DNA of 64,000 nt from positions 124,001 through 188,000 of the forward strand of contig NZ_JABWCS010000218.1 of the NCBI RefSeq assembly GCF_013359945.1, written 5' to 3'. A model generated the notes under the pieces. It searched no databases. It saw only the letters and a list, made by a program, of their open reading frames with translations, and was not told where the DNA came from. Source of the stretch: Paenibacillus agri. GTDB taxonomy: Bacteria; Bacillota; Bacilli; Paenibacillales; Paenibacillaceae. The position numbers and the translations under genes are program-made. Positions 1 to 8,836 of the stretch are shown here, in pieces (the stretch's first letter is position 1; each line of letters starts with the position of its first letter).

Positions 1-1430
1 TTTTTGTACAGATTGCTCAGCCATACTGGAGTAACGTGCACTGCAGACGCGACAATCTGAAGGGATAAATTCTCCGCGTAACGGCTACGAATCATGCGCT
101 CCGCCTCCTGAACGATCTGACTCGAAGCATTGGACATTTTCCGGAAATCACCGGCCAATGCCAACAGGCACTGCTGAACCTGTTCCTGCAAAGATTGCAG
201 CGTATCATACTGCTCCAGCCTATCCCAAAGCGCTATAGGGTCCCTTTCCCACGATCTGTCAGACCAACCTACCGCTGCGGCAGCGCGGTACACTTCCATC
301 AGCCAGGTGAAGATGTGCTGCTGAACATCCCTAAGATCAAGTGAGCCCCAGAATTGAACCATCTCCTCGAAATCGGAGAGCGTCTCGCGGATCTCTTCGT
401 CGTTACCATACTTCACCAGGTCAATCACAGCCTTAGGCTCCCGGATTGAAGGCTTCTCATAAATCCTTCCCTCCTCCTCACCCTCCTCCATAAACAGCCT
501 GTTGCCTCCTTGCTGGGCTTTCCGCTTCAAATATTCCTCACACCGCGAATACATTTGATGCAGCTGGTGCAGTTCCTGTACTGGAGGGCTGAGCGCAATA
601 CTGGCGTGAACCTTGACGAACTTATTGATTCGCTCCAGACACTTTTCTGCCAGTGATAAGCACCTCTCGGCCGCTTCATAGCCGCTATAGCCGATAATCG
701 CTATCCAGCGCTCATGGCTATCCTTAAACAGCACAGATGTGGCCCCAATCTCCTCACCGAGCGTCTGGCTGACCACATTGCCAATCCCGAACAGGATCAG
801 CTTCTTCTCATCAGCAATGCCATGACGATTCGTAAAAGCCCGTAGATTATCTGCCTCCACAATCATGAGCTGCAGCTCCATCTCTTTCATCCAACCCAGC
901 TTCAGCGTCTTCAGGCGGTGGGATATTCGTGTCTCCCGGTATGGATCATAGTCATTCTCCACAATCTCGTGGAGCAGCTCCTCACGAAGCTTGGGCAGAG
1001 CAAACTGCATCTGGTCGTTGATGTGAGCCCGCTTCTTCTGTTCCATTCGTTCCATCGTAAGGATCTCAATGGACTTACGGACGATTTGATCCAGCTCGGT
1101 CATACTGATCGGCTTCAATATGTAGTCCATCGCGCCTAAATGAAGAGCCTGTTTGGCAAAACTGAAGTTGTTGTACCCGCTGATCAGGATCGCCTTCCAA
1201 TGATAATCTTCTATCGCCTGTAGTTGCCGCAGCAAATCCAACCCCGATACGCCTCTCATCTTGATATCGGTAATAATCAGGTCCGGACGGCATTCCTCAG
1301 CAAGGCGCAGCGCTTCATCTCCATCCGCAGCCTGGGTAACAGAGCTTATTCCATATTCATGCCATGGCACCTGCTGGCACAGCCCTTCACGTATTTCAAA
1401 TTCATCATCCACAATCAGCACACTGAACAT
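1..1430 (-). CDS. YesN-type response regulator, receiver plus AraC HTH (3' end cut by window)
   Basis: Reading the minus strand from an ATG at 1430, preceded by a GGGGGAGG ribosome-binding site, gives 476 codons that run off the left edge. The N-terminal receiver domain has the acidic pair at residues 8-9, the phospho-acceptor Asp at residue 55 (TDIKM), Ser84 and Lys106 (ILKPIS). A long central region follows, and the first helices of an AraC-type DNA-binding domain start near residue 445 (MIRSRYAENLSLQIVASAVHV). This is the standard layout of YesN regulators, which work with a YesM-like sensor kinase. The kinase gene is probably just outside the window. It lies 27 nt downstream of a solute-binding protein gene, so it probably controls the carbohydrate transporter operon. 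Confidence 0.88.
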   Translation of the reverse strand, partial: MFSVLIVDDEFEIREGLCQQVPWHEYGISSVTQAADGDEALRLAEECRPDLIITDIKMRGVSGLDLLRQLQAIEDYHWKAILISGYNNFSFAKQALHLGAMDYILKPISMTELDQIVRKSIEILTMERMEQKKRAHINDQMQFALPKLREELLHEIVENDYDPYRETRISHRLKTLKLGWMKEMELQLMIVEADNLRAFTNRHGIADEKKLILFGIGNVVSQTLGEEIGATSVLFKDSHERWIAIIGYSGYEAAERCLSLAEKCLERINKFVKVHASIALSPPVQELHQLHQMYSRCEEYLKRKAQQGGNRLFMEEGEEEGRIYEKPSIREPKAVIDLVKYGNDEEIRETLSDFEEMVQFWGSLDLRDVQQHIFTWLMEVYRAAAAVGWSDRSWERDPIALWDRLEQYDTLQSLQEQVQQCLLALAGDFRKMSNASSQIVQEAERMIRSRYAENLSLQIVASAVHVTPVWLSNLYK

Positions 1431-1457
1431 TACGCGGCCTCCCCCAATGATTAGTGC

Positions 1458-2996
1458 TTAACGATTGAACAATAAATATTGATCCACTTGACGCTGTACC
1501 TCTGCGATTATGGTTTCCAGTCCATTGTCCATTTGTCGCTGCCTGTACTTTGCTATCGCGTCGCTAATATTTCCCTCCATGCCATATTCAATGGCTTTTC
1601 CGAGATCTTCATAGAGCTCATCTCTTCTTTCAAGTGCTTTGCCAATCTTGTAGTCAGACAACATTAAACCGCCAAGTGGTGAATCCACATTTTGCGGAAG
1701 CTCGGCGAATGTAGCCTCTTTGTTCCAAAAATCGCCGGGATAGGTCTCCGTTGGCCTTAAAAATTGCGGCTTCCAGAACCCCCATTGTCCGCCCCAATCC
1801 ATATAATTACTGGTCGAAAAATTCAAATTATCAGGATAACGAACGGTATCTCCTTCTAGCTTATACGTCTTCCCTTCCATTCCATAAATCACAAGATCGA
1901 AGAGGGCTCTGTCCGTCTCGAGCAGATCAAGAAAGCGCAACGCCAAATCCGGGTGCTCTGAATTACGGTTAATCGCAATGACATTAGAGGTCGGGCGACG
2001 GTTGACCTGACGTTTCTCAGGATACAGAAGCGATACTTGCTGCCGATAAGCAGAATCGATGAAACCAGGATCTGCAGCATACGCCCATTCATGGGATGTA
2101 ATCGTAAACAGCAGCTTCCCGCTCCGCCAATGATTCGCACTATCCTCAAGTCCCAGTATGGAATCGGGGTTAAGAATACCTGCTTGATTCCAACGCTTGC
2201 TCATCAGCGCAGCCTCCAAATAGAACGGCTGCTGTTCGATAGCCCGTACCTTCATCTCAGGATCTCCTATATAACATCCGAGCCCATGAAATTCGAGGTC
2301 CAGCCATTCTTCTCTTACCATATAAAAAGGCAGAGCTGTCACAAGGGACAGCTTCCTGTCCGGATAAGCTTCCTTAAGTTGATGAAGAAGGGTGTCAACT
2401 TCTTCTACCGTTTGGATGGAATTCATAGGCGGGGCAATGCCTGCAAGTTCTGCCAGGTCAGCACGCCACACGGCATACGGGCGTTGATTCATCTTGATCG
2501 CCCAGGGCAAGCCGAGTATTTCACCGTCAAGTGTTGTAGACAGAAGCGTTCCATCGCTTTTATAACGTTCATTCAAATGAGGAGCATACTCCGGAAGCAA
2601 GGTATTCAGCGGCAAGTATGAACCACGGGCAGCCATCTGCCGGAAAGAAGTATCTGAATCAAAATTCATGTCCCAGCGATCGCCTGCCGCAGCCATAACC
2701 AGCAGCTTACTGGAATAGTCAGTCCAAGGAATGAAGTTCACCGAGAAATTCACATTTAGCCCCTTTGACTTGACGTATTGACTGACCTCCCTCCACACTT
2801 CATCAGTAGCCGCCTTCTTCTCCCCACCGAAATACATCTTCAGTGTCACTTCAGGCTTCGCATCCTGCATCCATTCTTCAGAATCTACTCGACCCGGGCT
2901 CGAAGTCTTACTGAAGAAGTAACCTGCCGGTATTACGATCATCGTCACACATACCAAAGCAAGGATTCTCACTTTCCAAGGATGAATGGACGGCAT
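1458..2996 (-). CDS. Membrane-anchored ABC solute-binding protein (LipO/YtcQ-like)
   Basis: A 512-residue extracellular solute-binding protein. Residues about 9-28 form an uncleaved-looking hydrophobic anchor. No lipobox cysteine is visible, so it is tethered or secreted by an ordinary signal. The C-terminal part (NVDSPLGGLMLSDYKIGKAL, ending in EVQRQVDQYLLF) resembles the DUF3502 region of LplA/YtcQ-type binding proteins that take up oligosaccharides in Paenibacillus and Bacillus. The ATG is preceded by AAGGAAGGG. A near-perfect cre box lies about 50 nt upstream, so CcpA repression is likely. It is the second binding protein in the same gene row. The substrate cannot be read from sequence. 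Confidence 0.82.
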   Translation of the reverse strand: MPSIHPWKVRILALVCVTMIVIPAGYFFSKTSSPGRVDSEEWMQDAKPEVTLKMYFGGEKKAATDEVWREVSQYVKSKGLNVNFSVNFIPWTDYSSKLLVMAAAGDRWDMNFDSDTSFRQMAARGSYLPLNTLLPEYAPHLNERYKSDGTLLSTTLDGEILGLPWAIKMNQRPYAVWRADLAELAGIAPPMNSIQTVEEVDTLLHQLKEAYPDRKLSLVTALPFYMVREEWLDLEFHGLGCYIGDPEMKVRAIEQQPFYLEAALMSKRWNQAGILNPDSILGLEDSANHWRSGKLLFTITSHEWAYAADPGFIDSAYRQQVSLLYPEKRQVNRRPTSNVIAINRNSEHPDLALRFLDLLETDRALFDLVIYGMEGKTYKLEGDTVRYPDNLNFSTSNYMDWGGQWGFWKPQFLRPTETYPGDFWNKEATFAELPQNVDSPLGGLMLSDYKIGKALERRDELYEDLGKAIEYGMEGNISDAIAKYRQRQMDNGLETIIAEVQRQVDQYLLFNR

Positions 2997-3042
2997 CCTG
3001 CTTCCCTTCCTTTCTTGTTGAGCTTCTGAATCACCCCTATAG

Positions 3043-3056
3043 TGGTAACGCTTTCA
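3043..3056 (-). promoter_or_regulatory. Catabolite-responsive element (cre) for CcpA
   Basis: The minus strand reads TGAAAGCGTTACCA, which matches the cre consensus TGWAARCGYTWNCW at every position. It sits 47-60 nt upstream of the start codon at 2996 and downstream of the terminator-like hairpin at 3168-3201. That position suits roadblock or promoter repression of the solute-binding protein and response regulator genes by CcpA. The matching promoter is not clear. Confidence 0.75.
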
Positions 3057-3167
3057 AAATTTTCTTTAAACTACAAGTACATTTATTAACTTATCTTATG
3101 TTCATCCTTTCTGATATAAGATAATTCAAAACTATCTAGTGCGTTTATAAACTGTTGGCAATAAGAA

Positions 3168-3201
3168 ACGTCCCTTACCGACTTACGCGGACTAGGGACG
3201 T
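3168..3201 (-). terminator. Hairpin after the lipoprotein binding-protein gene
   Basis: ACGTCCCT and AGGGACGT form a perfect 8-bp stem around an 18-nt loop that contains a further CCG/CGG pair. On the minus strand it is followed by TTTCTTATT, a moderate U-tract. It lies 59 nt after the stop of the gene at 3260. It may end or weaken transcription from the transporter operon so that the next gene relies on its own cre-controlled start. Confidence 0.55.
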
Positions 3202-3259
3202 CACTTTTTCCATCACCTTTTATACGTTCTACATGGTTTCATACCTGTGCTGCTTCAAA

Positions 3260-4627
3260 TTACTTCAGGCTATCACGCAGCTCCAAGGTCTTCTTGTTCC
3301 ACGTTTCCGTCTCTGGAATAATATCGTTAATATCACGGTCACCAAAAATAATATCATTCAAAATATTGTTCCAGTTGTAGTCACTCCAGCCTGGAACCGT
3401 CAGGCCTGGCTGAATTTTCGCGTTTTCGCGCGCTAGCTTAACGGCCTCGATATTCTTGCCCTTCCAAATTTCAGCCTGGTCATAATAAGCAGTCAGTTCA
3501 TCATCAACAACCGATGCGTTTGCACCTTGATCGATCTTCCACTTCTGGGCTTCCTTAGAGAATTGGAACTCCAGCCACAGGAAGGCTTCTTCCTTATGCT
3601 TCGATCCCGCCAAGAGCGACAATGGTCCGTAAATCGTATACCCTGGCTGACTTACCTTGCCTTTCGGGAACGGAAGAACATCCCATTCGAAGGTTGCCTT
3701 CTCCTTCAGGTTCGGGAGTACCCAGTCCCCGCCAATGGCAAACCCCGTTTTTCCGTTGATAAATTCTTTGGTTACACTACCGTCCGCCTCAGAAACCGCA
3801 TTAGACTGCATGGAACCATCTTTCGTAACCAGTTCCTGGAACCATTTTACTTCATTCATAATGTCAGGGGTACTCAGCAAGCTTTGTGTCAAATCTTCAT
3901 TCAAATATTGCAGATTGGCTGCATATCCATCGGCAATTGCCTTGGTCGATAACATCCGCATTTGAATCTCTGCTTGTGTAGTTATCCCGTATTCTCCAGC
4001 ATTGCTGTCCGTCACTTTCTTGGCAATGCTGCGGAAATCATCATAGGTCCAGTCATTAGCCGGCATATTAACCCCGTGTTTGGCCAGCAAATCCTTGTTC
4101 ACTAGTACCCACATCGGAACGTCAACCATTGGAATCGCCAGCTTCTTACCGTTAAAGATCATTGTGTCAAAGAATCCATCAGGGAATTTCGTTGTTTTGA
4201 ACACTTCACTCTTCTCAATGTAAGGGGTAAGATCTTCAATGAGACCATTCTGCTCGAAAGAAATCAGGTCGGAGTCGATCTCCGTAATGTCAGCCGGTGT
4301 GCCCGCCGCTTCCATGGATGCGATAATCTCCATGATCGGCTGAGAGTTGACCGGAATTTGTTCAATTGTAATCCACGGATATTTTTCCTCGAACATTTTA
4401 TAGAGATCATTGTAGCTATCTTTCCAGGAAATGATCTGCAGCGTAACCGGATCATGCTTTTCTTCCACCTTGGGTGTATTGTTGACAGCGCTTTCCGTCG
4501 GGCTCGTGTCAGGTGTATTCGTCGCAGTTTTGGTATTGGTATTGCTACCGCCGCTGCACCCGGATAATACGAGTGACAGCGTAAACACAGCGGCCAATAA
4601 TGATGAGGCTACAGTTCTCTTTTTCAA
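3260..4627 (-). CDS. Sugar ABC transporter solute-binding lipoprotein
   Basis: A 455-residue family 1 extracellular solute-binding protein. The signal peptide ends in a clear lipobox, LSGC, with the lipidated Cys at residue 24, followed by a Ser/Thr/Asn-rich linker. The body has the usual periplasmic-binding fold features, for example the TDITEIDSDLISFEQNG and FINGKTGFAIGGDW segments. The start codon is TTG with a strong GGGGAGG 7 nt upstream. It follows the two permeases at 4753-6623 and is most simply their binding protein. Family membership is secure; the substrate is unknown. Confidence 0.87.
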   Translation of the reverse strand: MKKRTVASSLLAAVFTLSLVLSGCSGGSNTNTKTATNTPDTSPTESAVNNTPKVEEKHDPVTLQIISWKDSYNDLYKMFEEKYPWITIEQIPVNSQPIMEIIASMEAAGTPADITEIDSDLISFEQNGLIEDLTPYIEKSEVFKTTKFPDGFFDTMIFNGKKLAIPMVDVPMWVLVNKDLLAKHGVNMPANDWTYDDFRSIAKKVTDSNAGEYGITTQAEIQMRMLSTKAIADGYAANLQYLNEDLTQSLLSTPDIMNEVKWFQELVTKDGSMQSNAVSEADGSVTKEFINGKTGFAIGGDWVLPNLKEKATFEWDVLPFPKGKVSQPGYTIYGPLSLLAGSKHKEEAFLWLEFQFSKEAQKWKIDQGANASVVDDELTAYYDQAEIWKGKNIEAVKLARENAKIQPGLTVPGWSDYNWNNILNDIIFGDRDINDIIPETETWNKKTLELRDSLK

Positions 4628-4752
4628 AGTCTATTCCTCCCCTAAATTGAATGATTATGCTTGCTAACCTGGACGGGTGTACCAGTCATTCTACGTTTGC
4701 CCAGCATTCCCCCTTTCCAGCATCTTCACTTCACCTGACTTATCAGTTCGGC

Positions 4753-5730
4753 TTATTCCACAATACCGGTTCTCTCGATACCTGTAATAAACCAGCGCTG
4801 CAAGAACATGAAGATCAGCATAGGCGGAAAAATAATCAGGAATGCGGCTGCCATCTTTGTTCCCTCTGTTACCGGATTGGTAATATTGTTCTTATTTCCG
4901 AGAAGCGATGGATTCAGGACGTTCTCCAGATTATCAAGACGAATCGACAGCGGCGTAAAGCCCTTTGCCAGAAACATGGACGGCTCATAATACATGTTCC
5001 AATACCAGATGAAGGAGAACAGAAACACTACCAGACATGCGGAACGGGCAAGCGGAAGCATAATGCGGACGTATAACCGGATGACGGAAGCTCCGTCCAG
5101 CTTCGCCGCTTCCTCCAGACTGGGCGGCTGCGCCCGGAAGAACTGCCGGAAGATTAAGATGAACAACGCTCCCTTGAGCCCTTGGCCAAAGATCGCCGGA
5201 ACAAGAAAGACAAACATCGTATTGAGCAAGCCTAATTTACTGAAGATAACGTATAGCGGAATGATCACCACTTGTGGTGGAATGAGAAAGGTCAGCAGCA
5301 CCATCGCCGTAATAAAACCTTTGAATGGTACAGCCAGCCTTGCCAGTGCATAGCCGGTCATTGAGCACACCAGCACCTGAGCAATCGAGCAGGTTAGAGC
5401 AATTGTCGCTGTGTTAAACAACGCTTGCGGGTATTGCAGACCTTCGATCGCCTTCGTCATGTTCTCCCATGTGATTTCTCTGGGAATCCACTTTACGGCG
5501 GGATCAAGCAGATCGCTGACGGTCATGAACATGGTGCTTATCATATGCAAGAGCGGCTGCAGGTACAGGTACGCCACAATGGACAACAGCATATAGATGA
5601 TTAGTTTGGCGATCAATCCGTCTGACAGGTTCCTGCCAAGCATGACCATCTTGAACCGCTGACTGTTCCGGCTCCACATGACGCTCTTGATTCGCTGCTG
5701 AAGCCCCCGTATTCTAACAGGATCACTCAT
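4753..5730 (-). CDS. Carbohydrate ABC transporter permease, MalG/LacG type
   Basis: A 325-residue inner-membrane permease with six predicted membrane segments and an extended cytoplasmic N-terminus rich in Arg/Lys. The coupling-helix EAA motif is seen in EEAAKLDGASVIRLYVRIML, the contact site for the ATPase. It overlaps the preceding permease gene by 4 nt (ATGA), so the two are translationally coupled. It pairs with the MalF-type permease at 5727-6623 and the lipoprotein at 3260-4627. No ATPase is encoded beside it, so the ATPase at 15683-16804 may serve both permease pairs. Confidence 0.88.
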   Translation of the reverse strand: MSDPVRIRGLQQRIKSVMWSRNSQRFKMVMLGRNLSDGLIAKLIIYMLLSIVAYLYLQPLLHMISTMFMTVSDLLDPAVKWIPREITWENMTKAIEGLQYPQALFNTATIALTCSIAQVLVCSMTGYALARLAVPFKGFITAMVLLTFLIPPQVVIIPLYVIFSKLGLLNTMFVFLVPAIFGQGLKGALFILIFRQFFRAQPPSLEEAAKLDGASVIRLYVRIMLPLARSACLVVFLFSFIWYWNMYYEPSMFLAKGFTPLSIRLDNLENVLNPSLLGNKNNITNPVTEGTKMAAAFLIIFPPMLIFMFLQRWFITGIERTGIVE

Positions 5731-6623
5731 GACCTTCTCCCCCTCTGTCGCAAACTCCGGTTGAACAATGCCAGCACAATACCGATTAATACAAAGATAA
5801 AGGCGAAATAAATCCAGGCCAGCGCACTGGCATAGCCGTAACCGGTATTGACCTTGAACATATTCTCCCTGATATGCGCCAGCACCGGGTTCATCGGGAA
5901 TGTGAACAGATCGATAATCGTGTACAGCATATTTAGGCTGATGAATGGCAGGCTAGACGGCAGGGTAATCTTCCAGAAGCTATCCCATGGTGAAGCTCCG
6001 TCTATTCTCACAGCTTCGTAGATAGAGGGTGAGATGGTCTGAAATCCGGCGATAAAAATTAATATTTGTACTCCGGAATACCATAGAATCAGGACGATGC
6101 GGCCCAGAACCTCCATCACGGTAAGGGCCAGCTCCCCTCCCACATACTGGCGAACAAGCGGCTCCAGATTGTACTGTTCCAGAAACGGAATGTCGCCTGC
6201 TCCCTGTGTAAATAACTCCGACAACACCTGACCTGTAGCAAATATTACGGGCAGGAAGAACAATGCACGAAAGAGAAATCTCCCCGGAAACTGCTGATTC
6301 AACAGCAACGCGATAAGCAAAGCGAAGATCACAATGATCGGCACCATGAGCAGCATTTCCTGGAAATAGGTAATCATCTCGATCGGGAAAATGCTGTCCT
6401 TCAGAAAAGCGTCCTTGTAGTTCTGAAACCCTAGCCATGTGTATTGGAAGCCCCCCGGTACGACGGCTACCTTGTGCAGCGACATGAAGATCGACCAGCC
6501 AACCGGAATCGCCACGAATATAAGAAACCCTATGATCCAGGGCAGCATGAACATCATTCCGGTTCCGTATTGCTTCATATGATAACGGAGCGCTTCTTTT
6601 CTGTGCGCGGTCAGCTTACTCAT
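5727..6623 (-). CDS. Sugar ABC transporter permease, MalF type
   Basis: A 298-residue permease with a basic N-terminus, a first membrane segment near residues 20-40 (MFMLPWIIGFLIFVAIPVG) and five more. The EAA loop reads YEAVRIDGASPWDSFWKITL. It overlaps the upstream DUF5696-like gene by 8 nt and the downstream MalG-type gene by 4 nt. It forms the membrane channel with that partner. The long periplasmic loop between the first membrane segments contains hydrophobic stretches, but no added domain is apparent. Confidence 0.88.
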   Translation of the reverse strand: MSKLTAHRKEALRYHMKQYGTGMMFMLPWIIGFLIFVAIPVGWSIFMSLHKVAVVPGGFQYTWLGFQNYKDAFLKDSIFPIEMITYFQEMLLMVPIIVIFALLIALLLNQQFPGRFLFRALFFLPVIFATGQVLSELFTQGAGDIPFLEQYNLEPLVRQYVGGELALTVMEVLGRIVLILWYSGVQILIFIAGFQTISPSIYEAVRIDGASPWDSFWKITLPSSLPFISLNMLYTIIDLFTFPMNPVLAHIRENMFKVNTGYGYASALAWIYFAFIFVLIGIVLALFNRSLRQRGRRS

Positions 6624-8775
6624 TGGTGCCCGCCCCCTTCTCTACCTTGAAGCTTTTCGCGGAGTAATCAACGATAACCCTTGTTCCATCCTCATACATG
6701 GTAGCGTACCGCTGATCTGCCAGACGCTCATGCAGGATAATCTTTTGCGAATACAAGCTGCTTAAAGCATCGAAGTTCCCGTATTCCTTCAGCATTCGTT
6801 CTTCCCATTTGTCGAAGCTGCTGCTGTACAAGAAGCTCGCCCCCGTATTCTTGAGCTTACGGGAATCGTCGTGGGTCACAAAGAACGAAGGCAAGGCCCC
6901 ATATTCAATCGCCTTGAGGAACTCCACCTCTTCATCATCGCGGAGATTTCCTTCTTCAAAGGTATAGGGAACGAAGCCGTGGAGAACGATCGGATAGAAG
7001 GGCACTGTCTCATCAACCATAAAGTCATAGCTGGACGCTGAGGGCAGACCGTCAATATAATCGCTAGCTCCAAGCACATAAGCATTGCCCCGGAACACGC
7101 TGGCTGTTCCAAGCTCCTTACGGGTATAATCCAATAACTCGGTATAGATTTGCTTTGTATAATCTCTTGTGCGGATACCGGAAGATTCATAGTCGTTGAG
7201 GAGTAACTCCCCGATGGCACTGTAGTGAATGCCTTCCACACCTATTTCCTTCAGTTTGCTGATTGTATTTGCCGCACTTACCGCCGTGTACATTGGCTTC
7301 GCGACATACCAGTCTCCATCCACAAACGCCGTTCCGTCGATACCCCGTATAGCGTCCTGCTTGGGCGAGAAGGAAGATTTGCTGTCAATCCATAAGAAAT
7401 CTTCATAGAAGCTGACGCGGACTCCCCTTTCCTTCATTTGCGAGGTAAAGGATTGCGCACCCGCCTCCCCGCCGAGTGCCTCTTCGATGGGGAACCGCTT
7501 CTCCATGTTATAATCACCCTGATTGGTCCAGCCGTAGTAAATGGTCTGGAGCGACGTAACCCCCCGCTCCTGCAACCGGCGTACAATGTCCTCTGCTTGC
7601 GCGAAGGTAGTCGCGGCCACATAACGAATCTGTCCGAAAGCCTGCTCATAGTTGCCGCCCATAATCTTCAAATAAAGCGGAACATGCGCGACCGGATCCA
7701 GCTTTTTGCCCAGGGAGCCCTTCTCCTGCAAATACTCGCGGTAAGTGGCAGCCATGCCGGAATAGTTGGCGTTCTGATCATTCAGGAAGCGATATTCGAT
7801 CTCACGGTCACGATCCAATTTTTCCTGCTGCACAGCCTTGCTCGGCGCAGCCAGCCGGCTCATGCGGTAGAGATATTCTTCTCTGTAGATCTGGCTGGAG
7901 AAGACATTAAAGAAGGATGATTTCATTCCCGGCGACAATGCTGTTACATTAGCCGAGTCCTCGCCTTCCGTCATAATCGCTACAAAAGCATGATCATTCT
8001 TCTTGAGCCCGAATACGGGATATGCGATAGTCTCCCGCCGCTGGCCCGAGCGGGTCCAGTTTCCGGAATTCGTCATTTCATTACCGTATACCTGGTGTAT
8101 ATAACCTCTGGATAGCTTCGCGTGGGCGGTATCGTAACGAATGAGTCCACCAGGACCATCGGGTACAAACAAGTAGCCGTCATCTTGAGACGAAGCAGCG
8201 CCGAAGTACGGCAGAATATCCAGTGTGAACAAGGCATATTCTCCCTCCTCCTTAATTCCCTTGGATGGTACCCTTACTTTCAGGCCTGTCTTCGTTAACT
8301 CATATTGCATCGTGAAACCCAGGCCCTTGGATGGGAAGAAATAGGAGATCTGCAGCCCATCGCCTTGACGGATCAGCGAAGTTGTCATGTCTTTAACCGC
8401 ATTGCTCAGTGACTCGCGAACGGTCTGATCCTTTCCCTTGGTACGGACATGAGTCATAACAAATGGCGATTTCAGTTGGTCCAGCAATTGACCCTTGACA
8501 TTCTCGTGTTTAAGCTCTGCATCACCAGGATTACTGGTCCAGCGATAACCGCTAGTTTTATCAAGGACAGCAATCTCCGTGGTATCGGGACGAACATACA
8601 AGCTATAGCTGTCGTTCTCGCTGACCAGAGCATAGCCATCCGCTCCCACCGAAGGTTTCCAAGCCTCGCCCTCGTACAATTCATTAGCAGAAACCTTCGG
8701 CATCGTCATACCGGTTTTTGCGAAGCTGGCCTCTGTCGTCAATTCCCAGGGCCGTAAGAAGAACAGAACCAGCAA
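6616..8775 (-). CDS. DUF5696-like membrane-anchored protein, possible glycan-active barrel
   Basis: A protein of about 720 residues resembling the DUF5696 family found beside carbohydrate ABC transporters in Paenibacillus. The N-terminal half looks beta-rich (GYRWTSNPGDAELKHENVKG). The C-terminal half has alternating strands and helices with acidic residues (IYYGWTNQGDYNMEKRFPIE, SFYEDFLWIDSKSS) like a TIM-barrel glycosidase, but no catalytic assignment is possible. The only canonical start is TTG at 8775, and it lies inside a hydrophobic segment. In-frame codons upstream encode KIRWIAVAILVLGL, a complete signal anchor that begins near an AUU at 8841 or AUC at 8844 behind AAAGAGGTGA. The real product is therefore probably about 22 residues longer. 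It overlaps the next permease gene by 8 nt. Confidence 0.72.
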   Translation of the reverse strand: MLVLFFLRPWELTTEASFAKTGMTMPKVSANELYEGEAWKPSVGADGYALVSENDSYSLYVRPDTTEIAVLDKTSGYRWTSNPGDAELKHENVKGQLLDQLKSPFVMTHVRTKGKDQTVRESLSNAVKDMTTSLIRQGDGLQISYFFPSKGLGFTMQYELTKTGLKVRVPSKGIKEEGEYALFTLDILPYFGAASSQDDGYLFVPDGPGGLIRYDTAHAKLSRGYIHQVYGNEMTNSGNWTRSGQRRETIAYPVFGLKKNDHAFVAIMTEGEDSANVTALSPGMKSSFFNVFSSQIYREEYLYRMSRLAAPSKAVQQEKLDRDREIEYRFLNDQNANYSGMAATYREYLQEKGSLGKKLDPVAHVPLYLKIMGGNYEQAFGQIRYVAATTFAQAEDIVRRLQERGVTSLQTIYYGWTNQGDYNMEKRFPIEEALGGEAGAQSFTSQMKERGVRVSFYEDFLWIDSKSSFSPKQDAIRGIDGTAFVDGDWYVAKPMYTAVSAANTISKLKEIGVEGIHYSAIGELLLNDYESSGIRTRDYTKQIYTELLDYTRKELGTASVFRGNAYVLGASDYIDGLPSASSYDFMVDETVPFYPIVLHGFVPYTFEEGNLRDDEEVEFLKAIEYGALPSFFVTHDDSRKLKNTGASFLYSSSFDKWEERMLKEYGNFDALSSLYSQKIILHERLADQRYATMYEDGTRVIVDYSAKSFKVEKGAGTNE

Positions 8776-8836
8776 CCCTAGTACGAGTATGGCAACAGCA
8801 ATCCACCTGATCTTGAGGAATAGTGATTTCGCTAGA